A DNA stretch of 64,000 bases. Origin: Chitinimonas sp036961565 (GTDB lineage: Bacteria; Pseudomonadota; Gammaproteobacteria; Burkholderiales; Chitinimonadaceae). The DNA lies in NCBI RefSeq assembly GCF_036961565.1, contig NZ_JBAMDD010000005.1:186001-250000 (forward strand). The letters run 5' to 3'. The notes beneath the pieces were generated by a model. That model was not told the DNA's origin, did no database searches, and saw only the letters and a list, made by a program, of their open reading frames with translations. The translations under genes and the position numbers were made by a program. Below are positions 35,016 to 43,955 of this stretch, one piece after another. How positions within the stretch are numbered: position 1 is the first letter of the stretch; each line of letters starts with the position of its first letter.

Positions 35016-35711
35016 TTAGGTCTGGTTCATATCCAGCGCCAAGGCGGCGCTGACGCCTGCCATACCCAGGTCGAGGCGCTTGAGCTGAATGGCACGGGCA
35101 GGCTGGTCATGCCAGTGCAGCAGGTATTCCGGCACGGCTTGTGGCAGCACCGTGACGCTGGCCAGGTGGTCGGCCACGCCGACTCCCCAGGCCTTGAGCA
35201 AGGCCTCCTTGCCGCACCAGATATCGAAGAATGCCGCCACGTCCTCCCCCGCTCGGCAGCAGGCCTGTTCCATAGGGGTATAGGCCTCCGCCAGCAGGGC
35301 CAGCGGGTGCCGGGTGCCGTGCACTTCCACGTCCACGCCTACCGGATGGGTATCCGAAATCGCGATCAGGGCGTGTTGCCCCGCGTGGCTGACGTTGAAC
35401 TGAGGGCCCGCCATCCGCAGCACCGGTTTGCCGTGCGGGCCTGCTTGTATCTGCAGGCTGCTACCGGGTTGATCCAGATACACGCCCAGCAACTGCCGTA
35501 GCGTCGCGCGGGTGATGGCATAACGCAGGCGGTCGGCAGGCTGCCGATAGCGCAGGCAGGCAGCCTGCTCGGCCTCGCTCAGTTCGGCCCATGCGGCAGG
35601 TGGGAGCGGTGCTGCCAGATCCAGCAGCAGGTGCCAGACCGCCACCCCGCTGAAACCCAGCGGCTGGATATCCAGTTGCCGACACTGCACCCTCCCGCCA
35701 TCCAAGCTCAT
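35016..35711 (-). CDS. 4'-phosphopantetheinyl transferase, Sfp type
   Basis: It attaches phosphopantetheine from coenzyme A to carrier-domain serines. The 231-aa product has FNVSHAG at 105-111, the Mg-binding GVDVEV at 125-130 and WCGKEALLKAWG at 165-176, the three Sfp/HetI motifs. It is the first of two PPTases in the locus and is of a different subtype from the EntD-like one at 59976-60815. It starts 23 bases downstream of the RND pump gene on the same strand and so probably belongs to the adaptor-pump-PPTase operon. Confidence 0.9.
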   Translation of the reverse strand: MSLDGGRVQCRQLDIQPLGFSGVAVWHLLLDLAAPLPPAAWAELSEAEQAACLRYRQPADRLRYAITRATLRQLLGVYLDQPGSSLQIQAGPHGKPVLRMAGPQFNVSHAGQHALIAISDTHPVGVDVEVHGTRHPLALLAEAYTPMEQACCRAGEDVAAFFDIWCGKEALLKAWGVGVADHLASVTVLPQAVPEYLLHWHDQPARAIQLKRLDLGMAGVSAALALDMNQT

Positions 35712-35734
35712 TCACGCCCTCCTGTTCAGGCTGA

Positions 35735-38700
35735 TCAGGCCACCATGGCCTTGGCCACAGGCTGGCGCCAGTGGCGTAATCGAGCGGCCAAGCCATGCGT
35801 CAGCAGATAGGCCAGCGGCACAAAGAAAATCGCCAGCAAGGTCGCCGTCACTACCCCACCCAGCACGCCGGTGCCGACCGCATGCTGGCTGGCCGAGCCC
35901 GGCCCTGTAGCCAGCACCAAGGGCACGACGCCCGCGCCAAAGGCCAGCGAGGTCATCAGGATAGGCCGCAGGCGCAGGCTGGCACCCTGCAGTACGCCGT
36001 CCAGCGCGGTGGCACCATTGCGTACGGCAGCCTCGGCGAACTCGATGATCAGGATGGCATTCTTGGCGGACAGGCCTACCGTGGTCAACAGCCCCACCTG
36101 GAAGTAGATGTCGCTGGGCAGGCCTCGGATGCTGACAGCCAGCATGGCCCCGACCACGCCGAGCGGTATGACCATCAGTACGGCTACCGGTACCGACCAG
36201 CTCTCGTACAGCGCCGCGAGGCACAGGAAGACGAACAGTATGGAGGCGGCATACAGCATGGGGGCCTGGCCGCTGGACAGCTTGTCCTGGTAGGAAAGGC
36301 CGCTCCACTCATAGCTGGTGCCGGGCAGGCGTGCCGCCAGTTGTTCGATAGCCGCCATGGCATCACCGGAGCTGACGCCTGGCGCGGCAGAACCGAACAC
36401 CTGGGTGGCCATCATGCCATTGTAGCGGCGCAGCTGTGCCGGGCCTTCCTCCCAGCGTGTCTGGGCGAAGGCGCTGAATGGGGTCATCTGGCCGCCGCCG
36501 CCACGTACCGCCCACAGCCCGATATCCTCGGGACGTGAACGGTACGGTGCATCCGCCTGCACTATGACCTTCTTGACCCGGCCCTGGTGGATGAAGTCGT
36601 TGACGTAGCTGCCGCCCCAGGCCGTACCCAGGGTGCTGTTCACATCAGCGAGGTCCAGGCCCAGTACGGCGGCCTTGACCTGATCCACCTCCACCCGTAG
36701 TTGCGGCATGCTGTCGTTGCCGTTGGCTCGCACCGCCATCAGGCGCGGGTCGCGCTGGGCCTTGGCAACCAGTTGCTCCCTGGCCAGGGCCAGGCTGGCC
36801 TGCCCCTGGCCGCTGATATCCTGCAGCCAGAAATCAAAGCCATTGGTCTGGCCCAGGCCTTCGATGGGGGGCAGTACCATGCTGAACACATCGGCATCGC
36901 GCAACTGGCTCAAGGCCTGGTTGGCACGCTCGGCAATCGCCAGCGCGCTGTTTGCTTCGCCCTGGCGCTCGGACCAATCCTTGAGTGAGATAAAGGCCAT
37001 GCCGGCATTCTGTCCAGGCCCGCCAAAGCTGAAACCGGCCAGGGTGTAGATGGCATCAACGTTGGCTTGCTCGGTCTCCAGAAAATGCCGTTCCACCGCC
37101 TCCACCACCTTGGCCGTGCGAGGGTAGGTGGCACCGCTGGGCAGGGTGAACTGCACCATGACCGTACCCTGGTCATCGTCGGGTATGAAGGCCGTAGGCA
37201 GGCGGTAATGCAAGACCCCCATCAACCCGACGATGGCCAGGTAGACCAGGCCGTAGCGCACCGGCCGTGCCAGCAAGGCACCCAGCCAGCCGCCATAGCG
37301 CCGTTGCGCGGCATCGAAGCCGCGATTGAAGCGCCCCAGCAAGCCGCCCTGCCGCACAGCGTGGCCAGGCTTGAGGAAGGTGGCGCACAGCGCGGGCGTA
37401 ATGCACACCGCCACCAGCACCGACAGCGCCATAGCCGCCACAATGGTGACCGAGAACTGGCGGTAGATCACACCGACCGAACCGCCGAAGAAAGCCATGG
37501 GCAGAAAGACCGCCCCCAGCACCATGGCGATGCCGACCAGGGCACCGGTGATCTCCCGCATGGAGGCCAGGGTGGCCGCCCGCGCATCGAGGCCGCGCTC
37601 CAGCATGATGCGCTCGACGTTCTCGACCACCACGATAGCGTCGTCCACCAGCAGGCCGATGGCCAGTACCATGGCAAACAAGGTCAGGGTGTTGATGGAG
37701 TAGCCCGCCACGGCCAGCACGCCAAAGGTGCCCAGCAGCACGATGGGCACGGTGATGGCGGGAATCAGCGTGGCGCGCCAGTTCTGCAGGAAGAGGTACA
37801 TCACCAGCACGACCAACGCCACGGCCTCCAGCAGCGTCTTGCAGACCTCGCGTATGGAGAGCTTGACGAAGCGCGAGGTATCTTCAGGGAAGGACACCTC
37901 CATGCCCGGCGGGAAAGCCTTGCGCAGCTCGGCCACCTTGTCCTTGATCGCCTGGGCTGTGACCAGGGCATTGGCGTCTGGCGCCAGCATGAAGGCCAGC
38001 CCGGAGGCAGGGTAGCCGTTCAAGCGCGAGGTACTGCCATAGTCCTCGCTGCCCAGCTCAACCCGGGCGACATCGCCCAAGCGCACCACCGCGCCATAGG
38101 GGCTGGTCTTGATGACGATATTGCGGAACTGCTCGGGCGTCTTCAGGCGCGACAGTGCCGTCACCGTCGCGTTGAGCTGCTGGGTATCGGCCGATGGCCG
38201 TGCCCCCATCTCGCCTACCGAGACTTCGGTATTCTGCTTGGCAATGGCGTCAGTCACATCCAAGGGCATCAGACCATGGCTGCGCAGCTTGTGTGGGTCC
38301 AGCCAGATACGCATGGCATAGGGCGCGCCGAAATTCTGCACCCGGCCCACGCCCTCCACCCGGCTCAATGGGTCTTGCAAGGTGCTGGCCAGCCAGTCCG
38401 AGATATCGGTGTCGCTGCGCTGGCGCGTGGTGTCGTAGAAGGCCGCTATCATCAGGAAGCCGCTCTGCAGCTTGGTGACAGTCAGCCCGTTCTGCTGCAC
38501 CGGCCCCGGCAAGCGGCTGGCCACCTGGCTGGCCTTGTTCTGTACCTGTACCTGGGCGACGTCAGGATCGGTGCCCTGCTTGAACGTCAGCATGATTTCG
38601 GCACGCCCGGCGCCGCTGCTGTTCGAGCTGAAGTACATAAGGTTGTCGAGGCCTTTCAGCTCCTGCTCAAGCACCTGGGTAACGCTGTTTTCCACCACCT

Positions 38701-38866
38701 GGGCCGATGCACCAGGGTAGCTGGCGCTGATCATCACCGATGGCGGGGCGATGTCGGGATACTGCGAGACAGACAGGCGGCTGACCGCCACGGTGCCGGC
38801 CAGCATGGTCATGATCGCCAACACCCAGGCAAACACCGGGCGCTCGATGAAGAAGCGAGCCAGCAT
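35735..38866 (-). CDS. RND multidrug-type efflux pump, inner-membrane subunit (HAE1 family)
   Basis: A 1043-aa proton-driven pump of the AcrB/MexF type, full length with two 6-helix halves and two large periplasmic loops. It opens MLARFFIERPVFAWVLAIMT. The proton-relay aspartates lie in GLLVDDAIVVVENVERIM and the relay lysine in VGLSAKNAILIIEFAEA. These pumps export from periplasm and membrane to the outside with an adaptor (encoded 3 bases upstream) and an outer-membrane channel, which is not encoded here. The setting and the Fur box upstream of the adaptor suggest siderophore export, inferred from context only. Confidence 0.95.
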   Translation of the reverse strand: MLARFFIERPVFAWVLAIMTMLAGTVAVSRLSVSQYPDIAPPSVMISASYPGASAQVVENSVTQVLEQELKGLDNLMYFSSNSSGAGRAEIMLTFKQGTDPDVAQVQVQNKASQVASRLPGPVQQNGLTVTKLQSGFLMIAAFYDTTRQRSDTDISDWLASTLQDPLSRVEGVGRVQNFGAPYAMRIWLDPHKLRSHGLMPLDVTDAIAKQNTEVSVGEMGARPSADTQQLNATVTALSRLKTPEQFRNIVIKTSPYGAVVRLGDVARVELGSEDYGSTSRLNGYPASGLAFMLAPDANALVTAQAIKDKVAELRKAFPPGMEVSFPEDTSRFVKLSIREVCKTLLEAVALVVLVMYLFLQNWRATLIPAITVPIVLLGTFGVLAVAGYSINTLTLFAMVLAIGLLVDDAIVVVENVERIMLERGLDARAATLASMREITGALVGIAMVLGAVFLPMAFFGGSVGVIYRQFSVTIVAAMALSVLVAVCITPALCATFLKPGHAVRQGGLLGRFNRGFDAAQRRYGGWLGALLARPVRYGLVYLAIVGLMGVLHYRLPTAFIPDDDQGTVMVQFTLPSGATYPRTAKVVEAVERHFLETEQANVDAIYTLAGFSFGGPGQNAGMAFISLKDWSERQGEANSALAIAERANQALSQLRDADVFSMVLPPIEGLGQTNGFDFWLQDISGQGQASLALAREQLVAKAQRDPRLMAVRANGNDSMPQLRVEVDQVKAAVLGLDLADVNSTLGTAWGGSYVNDFIHQGRVKKVIVQADAPYRSRPEDIGLWAVRGGGGQMTPFSAFAQTRWEEGPAQLRRYNGMMATQVFGSAAPGVSSGDAMAAIEQLAARLPGTSYEWSGLSYQDKLSSGQAPMLYAASILFVFLCLAALYESWSVPVAVLMVIPLGVVGAMLAVSIRGLPSDIYFQVGLLTTVGLSAKNAILIIEFAEAAVRNGATALDGVLQGASLRLRPILMTSLAFGAGVVPLVLATGPGSASQHAVGTGVLGGVVTATLLAIFFVPLAYLLTHGLAARLRHWRQPVAKAMVA

Positions 38867-38869
38867 GGA

Positions 38870-40036
38870 TCAGCCCCCCTTTCCGCGCCCGGGCGCGGGC
38901 GCATCGGCACCTGCCACAGCCTGTACGGCCTCGACCGGCTGTCCCGGCCGCACCCGCTGCAAGCCGTCGACAATCAGCCGGTCGCCGCTGCGCAAGCCGG
39001 CGGTGACCACCCAGTGATTGCCCAGGCTGCCGTGCACGGCCAGTTGCCGCGCTTCGGCCTGGTTGCGGGCATTGACCACCAGCGCCGTGGGCTCGCCCCT
39101 GGCGCTGTAGGCCACGCCTTGCTGCGGCACCAGGAAAACCCGCCGCTGTACCGCCTGCTCGACCTCCGCCCGCACATACATGCCGGGCAGCAGCAGGCCA
39201 TCTGGGTTGGGAAATTCCGCCCGCAGCGTCACCGCACCGGTTGCCGGGTCCACCCCCACCTCGGCGAACTTCAGCACACCCACGTGCGGGTAGCGCTGGC
39301 CGTCCTCCAGCCGCAGCGTGACCTTGGCACCCGCCGTGCGCAGCCCACCCTGGGGAAAGGTTCGCTTGAGACCAAGCAGCGCCTGGCTGGACTGGACGAT
39401 ATCGACATAGATGGGATCAAGCTGCTGTATGGTCGCCATCGCCCCACCTTGCCCAGCGGAGACCAACGCGCCCTCGGTCACCTCGGAGCGACCTATGCGC
39501 CCGCTGATCGGCGCCGTAATCCGGGTCCGCTCCAGCTCCACCTGGGTGGCCTTGGTGCTGGCGCGCCGCGCCGCAGCGGCCGCTACGCCCTGCTGATAGG
39601 CAGACTTCATGTCGTCCAGCGCCTGTGGGCTGACGAAATTGAGCTTGCTCAGCTCCTCATAGCGGCGCACCTTGCCTTGCAGGCTGGCCAGGTTGGCCTC
39701 GGCATCGGCCAGGTTAGCCTGCGCCTGGTCGTGCGCCGCCTGGTAGCTGCCCGAGTCGATCTGGTACAGCACCTGGCCGGCGCGGACCAGGGCACCCTCC
39801 TCGAACAGCCTGCGCTGCACGATGCCCGATACCTGTGGCCGGACTTCCGACACACGATACGCCGCCGTACGCCCGGCCAGCTCGGTCAGCACCGGTGCGT
39901 CCTGGGCCGCCAGTGTCAAGACGCCGACCTTGGGTGCCATGGCGGGCGGGCCTTCGGCTGCCGGGTCGCCTGCGGGGGCCTTGCTACAACCCAGCAGGCC
40001 TAGCGGCAGCAACAGGGCAAGACTTTTCTTCAGCAT
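38870..40036 (-). CDS. RND efflux periplasmic adaptor (membrane fusion protein)
   Basis: The adaptor links the RND pump to an outer-membrane channel. The 388-aa product starts with a lipoprotein signal (SLALLLPLGLLGCSKA, lipobox LLGC), then the paired lipoyl/coiled-coil regions (VRPQVSGIVQRRLFEEGALV and the RTRITAPISGRIGRSEV match) and a C-terminal membrane-proximal domain ending in a Pro/Gly-rich tail. I chose the ATG at 40036 because it begins the lipoprotein signal; the frame opens at 40087. It is the first gene of a minus-strand operon preceded by a Fur box at 40185-40203. Confidence 0.93.
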   Translation of the reverse strand: MLKKSLALLLPLGLLGCSKAPAGDPAAEGPPAMAPKVGVLTLAAQDAPVLTELAGRTAAYRVSEVRPQVSGIVQRRLFEEGALVRAGQVLYQIDSGSYQAAHDQAQANLADAEANLASLQGKVRRYEELSKLNFVSPQALDDMKSAYQQGVAAAAARRASTKATQVELERTRITAPISGRIGRSEVTEGALVSAGQGGAMATIQQLDPIYVDIVQSSQALLGLKRTFPQGGLRTAGAKVTLRLEDGQRYPHVGVLKFAEVGVDPATGAVTLRAEFPNPDGLLLPGMYVRAEVEQAVQRRVFLVPQQGVAYSARGEPTALVVNARNQAEARQLAVHGSLGNHWVVTAGLRSGDRLIVDGLQRVRPGQPVEAVQAVAGADAPAPGRGKGG

Positions 40037-40184
40037 GGTCGATAGCCTGCCGTCAGCAGCTGCGCTTGCGCGGGCTGCCATGGGCAAGCGACTCCTTGTT
40101 CACAGTGGGGAAATGGATCTGGAAAGCCGGTCGGGCATCTACTCTGGACCCGTGCGCGGCAGTAAGCCGCGTTGCCATGATTTT

Positions 40185-40203
40185 AATGATAATACTTATC
40201 ATT
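40185..40203. promoter_or_regulatory. Fur box between the RND adaptor gene and fepB
   Basis: AATGATAA, spacer TAC, TTATCATT: a perfect 8-bp inverted repeat, the best Fur-box match in the window. It lies in the 244-bp divergent region and can control the adaptor-pump-PPTase operon and fepB together. Confidence 0.88.
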
Positions 40204-40280
40204 CGTAATAGAATTGCGCATGCAGGCTGCCGCTGTCAATCGCTGGCGCCGCCCCCCTTCCCCTCAAGACCCTGGAAAAC

Positions 40281-41363
40281 ATGCGTATCACCAGCCTATT
40301 CAAGCGAGAAGCGGTTTCTTACTCCACGGCAGCCTGGCTGGCCGCCTGCCTGCTGCTCGCCCTGCTGGGTGGCTGCGGCCAGCAGGCCGAGGCCCCCGTC
40401 ACCACCCAATCCAGCCCTGCCAACGGCTGGCCCCGCAGCATCATGACTGCCAAGGGTGAAGTCGTCATTGAACGCCCGCCACAGCGCATCGTCTCCACCA
40501 GCGTCACGCTGACCGGCACCCTGCTCACCATCAACGCACCTATCGTGGCCAGCGGCGCCACCCAGGGCGGCACCGCCATCACCGACGAGCAGGGCTTCTT
40601 CACCCAGTGGTCTGACGTTGCCGAGGCTCGCAAGCTGCAACCGCTCTATCGCGGTGAGCCGAACGCCGAAGCCATCATCGCGGCCAATCCTGACCTCATC
40701 ATCGTGGCCGGCACCGGTGGCGACTCGGCGCTCAAGCTGTATGAGCAGCTGAACCTGGTGGCCCCAACCCTGGTGGTTAACTACGACGACAAGAGCTGGC
40801 AGGAGCTGGCCACACTGTTCGGCCGCGCCACCGGCCACGAGGCCGATGCCGCCGCTGCCATCCAGCGCTTCGACAGCCTGGCGGCCGCCACCCGCGCCAG
40901 CCTGGTGCTGCCGCCGCAACCCACCACGGCCCTGGTCTACTACGAAGACGATTCCGGCGCCAATGTCTGGACCGGCGCCTCGGCCCAGGGCAAGCTGCTG
41001 ACGGATCTGGGCTTCACGCTCGCCACCGTGCCGGACTCGGTCAAGGGCGACAAGAGCATGGGCGTACGCAAGGACATCATCCAGCTGTCGGGCGAGAAGT
41101 TCGCCGACGGCCTGCAGGGCCAGACCCTGCTGCTGTTCTCCGGCAACGCGCAGACCGCCGCGCAGGTGAAGCGCAATCGTTTCCTGGCGGGCAGCCCGGC
41201 CATCAAGGCCGGTCACGTCTACCCCATGGGGCTGGACACCTTCCGCCTCGACTACTACAGCGCCACCCAACTGCTGCGGCATATGCAGACGCTGTTCCAC
41301 GGCAACCAGGCGGTCAGCGGTGAACAGGACAAAACAGCAAGCAACCCTGCCAACCAGGGATAG
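40281..41363 (+). CDS. fepB: Ferric-catecholate ABC transporter, periplasmic binding protein
   Basis: FepB binds the ferric siderophore in the periplasm and delivers it to FepDGC. The 360-aa product has a signal with a lipobox (CLLLALLGGC), so it may be a lipoprotein. The mature part follows FepB: PQRIVSTSVTLTGTLLTINAP, then NAEAIIAANPDLIIVAGTGGDS, LVVNYDDKSWQEL and the late YPMGLDTFRLDYYSATQLL. It is a single gene under the Fur box at 40185-40203, ending at a strong hairpin before the convergent entS. The match to FepB is good across its length. Confidence 0.9.
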   Translation: MRITSLFKREAVSYSTAAWLAACLLLALLGGCGQQAEAPVTTQSSPANGWPRSIMTAKGEVVIERPPQRIVSTSVTLTGTLLTINAPIVASGATQGGTAITDEQGFFTQWSDVAEARKLQPLYRGEPNAEAIIAANPDLIIVAGTGGDSALKLYEQLNLVAPTLVVNYDDKSWQELATLFGRATGHEADAAAAIQRFDSLAAATRASLVLPPQPTTALVYYEDDSGANVWTGASAQGKLLTDLGFTLATVPDSVKGDKSMGVRKDIIQLSGEKFADGLQGQTLLLFSGNAQTAAQVKRNRFLAGSPAIKAGHVYPMGLDTFRLDYYSATQLLRHMQTLFHGNQAVSGEQDKTASNPANQG

Positions 41364-41436
41364 GCAGCAACGACACGCCTGATGAGGGGTTGCGCCATGG
41401 ACAGGCTCATGCGCTGCACCCGATACCTGGCGAACC

Positions 41437-41462
41437 TAGGCCTCGCCTGCTGGCGAGGCCTA
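41437..41462. terminator. Hairpin terminator between fepB and entS
   Basis: A perfect 11-bp stem TAGGCCTCGCC / GGCGAGGCCTA with loop TGCT, lying between convergent genes. No long T-run follows on either strand, so efficiency is uncertain. Confidence 0.6.
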
Positions 41463-41538
41463 ATCAGATAAATAGGCTAGCGTTACCAGCTGGCACCGGC
41501 TGGTGCGTGACAGCAAGCCACGCTCCCGCCAGACGCTC

Positions 41539-42810
41539 TTACTCCGCAGCAGCGGCCGCAGGCAGCGGTGCCGGCGCAATCGGCGCCTGGCCGCCCAGCC
41601 GGCGCAGGGTGCCAAAGCCCAGCCCCATCAGCACGACCAGGCCGGCAGCGATGCCCCCCAGCGTGGCGGCGGCACCCAGGGGTGCCACGACGCGTGCCAG
41701 CGCGCCCACACCCACCGCCCCAGCCGCATCGCCTACCACGTCCTGCGCGTTCCACAGGCTGTTGATACGGCCCAGCAGGTGATCGGGGGTATGGCTTTGC
41801 ACCAGGGTGAACTGCAGCAGCGAGGCGATGGAACCCAGGTAGCCGATGATGGCCAACGCCATCAGCGCCGGCAGGATATGGCCCACCAAGCCCAGGACAG
41901 ACACCGCCAGGGAAGAGCCCAGCACAGCACCCAGCATCACCCGGCCAGGCCGGCGCAGGCCGCCCACCCAGCCACTCGTAAAAGCCCCCAGCATGGCGCC
42001 AAGGGGCACGGCGCCATACATCAGGCCCACTTCAAACGCGCCGCCGCCGTAACCGTCCTCCGCCAAGGCAGGGAACAGCACGCGCACGGCACTCAACAGC
42101 GCCTGTAAAGTACCCACCGCCACCACGGCGCCTACCACCTTGTTCTGCCACAGGAACTGCACTCCCTCGCGCAGCGCCTGCAGCGGGTGCTCCGGCTCGC
42201 CCCCTTGCGGCAGCAGGGTGGGCAGGCGAGTCAGCGGCAGCAGCGTGCACAGGGTGCCGACACCGGCCAGCAGGTAGTTCCAGCTGACGCCCGCACTCAC
42301 GATCAGCACCCCGCCTATGGCCGGGGCCAGCACCGCGCCAAAGCGCACGATCAGCATGCTCAAGGCGCCGGCGGCTGGCAGGTTCTCACGCCCCACCAGC
42401 GCAGGCGTGGCCGCCATCAGCGCCGTAATGCCCATGGCCCCGAAAAAGCCATCCCATAGCGATACCAGATAAAGCGCCGTCAACGACGGCGCGGCTATAA
42501 AGCTGTTGGCGGCCAAGGCCAGGAAGCCGATGCCGCACAGCCCCCGCGCCAGCAAGATCAAGCTGCGCCGGTCGTACCGGTCTGCCAGCACGCCGCCGCA
42601 CATCAGGCCCACGAACATGCCGATACCATCCAGCGCCATGGCAAGGCCAACCTGCAGTGTGGAGCCGGTCAGCTGGTGGATCTGCACCGGCACGGCCACC
42701 ATCAGGATGCCGAGTGCCAGCACCGACATCATGCGGGCCACGAACACAGCCCGGAAATGGGCGTTCTGCTTGAGCAGGCTGAAATCCAGGAAAATGCTGG
42801 GGCGACTCAT
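41539..42810 (-). CDS. entS: Enterobactin exporter EntS-like MFS transporter
   Basis: EntS exports the finished catechol siderophore across the inner membrane. The 423-aa product is a 12-helix MFS protein that follows E. coli EntS closely at the start (FLDFSLLKQNAHFRAVFVAR), in VGLMCGGVLADRYDRRSLIL, LWDGFFGAMGITALMAATPAL and VRVLFPALAEDG. I chose the ATG at 42810 (MSRPSIFLDFSLL), which matches the EntS start; the frame opens at 42897. It is divergent from fepD, with a Fur box close to the fepD start in between. Confidence 0.92.
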   Translation of the reverse strand: MSRPSIFLDFSLLKQNAHFRAVFVARMMSVLALGILMVAVPVQIHQLTGSTLQVGLAMALDGIGMFVGLMCGGVLADRYDRRSLILLARGLCGIGFLALAANSFIAAPSLTALYLVSLWDGFFGAMGITALMAATPALVGRENLPAAGALSMLIVRFGAVLAPAIGGVLIVSAGVSWNYLLAGVGTLCTLLPLTRLPTLLPQGGEPEHPLQALREGVQFLWQNKVVGAVVAVGTLQALLSAVRVLFPALAEDGYGGGAFEVGLMYGAVPLGAMLGAFTSGWVGGLRRPGRVMLGAVLGSSLAVSVLGLVGHILPALMALAIIGYLGSIASLLQFTLVQSHTPDHLLGRINSLWNAQDVVGDAAGAVGVGALARVVAPLGAAATLGGIAAGLVVLMGLGFGTLRRLGGQAPIAPAPLPAAAAAE

Positions 42811-42901
42811 AGGCGGGCGATCCGATGGGCTGAGAGAATGGCGGCAAGGCGAGGCGCTTGCCGGGCTTTTGCCGGCCCGGCATGTTAACATGGTCAAATC
42901 T

Positions 42902-42922
42902 AAATACGAATGATTTGCATTT
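42902..42922. promoter_or_regulatory. Fur box between entS and fepD
   Basis: A 21-bp palindrome with arms AAATACGAAT and ATTTGCATTT around a central G (8 of 10 positions pair). It lies just upstream of the fepD start at 42927 and about 90 bases upstream of entS, so Fur here could block both. Confidence 0.75.
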
Positions 42923-42926
42923 GTTA

Positions 42927-43955
42927 ATGCATAAAGCTCCCCTGCCCACCACCTTACCTGCCGCCAACCGGCTGGCCTGGCTGGTGCTTTGCCTAGGACT
43001 GCTTGCGGTGCTGGTCCTGCTCAGCCTGACCCTGGGCGCCAAGCCCATCGCCCTGGCGGTCGTGGCCGACAGCCTGTTCGGATCTGGCCTGCACCCCGAC
43101 GCCATCATCATCACCCAAGGCCGCCTGCCACGTACCCTGCTGGGCCTGTTGGCCGGTGCTGCGCTGGGTCTCTCCGGCGCCATCATCCAGGCGCTCACCC
43201 GCAACCCGCTGGCCGATCCCGGCATACTGGGCGTCAACGCTGGCGCCAGCTTTGCCGTGGTATTGGGTGCCGGCGTCTTCGGTATTACTTCGGCAGCGGG
43301 CTACCTGGCCTTCGCCTTTACCGGCGCGCTGGCCACCACCTTGCTGGTCTATCTGGTCGGCGCCTATGGCACAGCCAGGCTGGAACCCATGCGCTTCGTC
43401 CTGGCCGGCGTGGCCATCAGCGCGGTGATGATGGGCTTTGCCTCCAGCATCACCTTGCTCAACCCCTGGGCCTTCGACCGCGTACGCTTCTGGAGTGCCG
43501 GCTCGCTCGACGTACGCGATCTGGCCCTGGTGCTGCAGGTGGCACCCGCCCTGCTGCTGGGCATCGTCATCGCCCTGCTGCTGGCACGCCCGCTCAATGT
43601 ACTGGGCATGGGCGAGGACCTGGCCGTCTCGCTGGGCAGCCGGCCCAGGCTGATCCATGCCACGGCAGTACTGGCCATCACCCTGCTGTGCGGTGCCAGC
43701 ACGGCCATCGCCGGCCCCATAGGCTTTGTCGGCCTGATGATTCCGCACATTGCCCGCTGGATGATGGGCACCGACCAGCGCTGGATCATGGCCTGCACGC
43801 TGCTGCTGGCACCGGTACTGCTGCTGGCCTCCGACATCATCGGCCGGCTGCTGGTACCGGGCGAACTGCGTGTGTCCATCGTCACAGCCTTCGTCGGCGC
43901 CCCGGTGCTGATCTGGCTGGCGCGACGGGCGCAACTCAGCGGGGGCCGCGCATGA
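42927..43955 (+). CDS. fepD: Ferric-catecholate ABC transporter permease FepD
   Basis: One of the two FecCD-family permeases that carry the ferric siderophore across the inner membrane. The 342-aa product has about nine or ten membrane segments, the QGRLPRTLLGLLAGAALGLSG opening and NPLADPGILGVNAGA, the family hallmark. The ATG at 42927 (MHKAPLPTTLPAANRL) lies only 4 bases after the Fur box. Its stop overlaps the start of fepG (ATGA), and fepD-fepG-fepC form a coupled operon. Confidence 0.93.
   Translation: MHKAPLPTTLPAANRLAWLVLCLGLLAVLVLLSLTLGAKPIALAVVADSLFGSGLHPDAIIITQGRLPRTLLGLLAGAALGLSGAIIQALTRNPLADPGILGVNAGASFAVVLGAGVFGITSAAGYLAFAFTGALATTLLVYLVGAYGTARLEPMRFVLAGVAISAVMMGFASSITLLNPWAFDRVRFWSAGSLDVRDLALVLQVAPALLLGIVIALLLARPLNVLGMGEDLAVSLGSRPRLIHATAVLAITLLCGASTAIAGPIGFVGLMIPHIARWMMGTDQRWIMACTLLLAPVLLLASDIIGRLLVPGELRVSIVTAFVGAPVLIWLARRAQLSGGRA

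Noticed and set aside
37067..40003. A 978-aa plus-strand frame
   Set aside because: It is the antisense shadow of the RND pump and adaptor genes: His/Gln-rich, low complexity, no domain.
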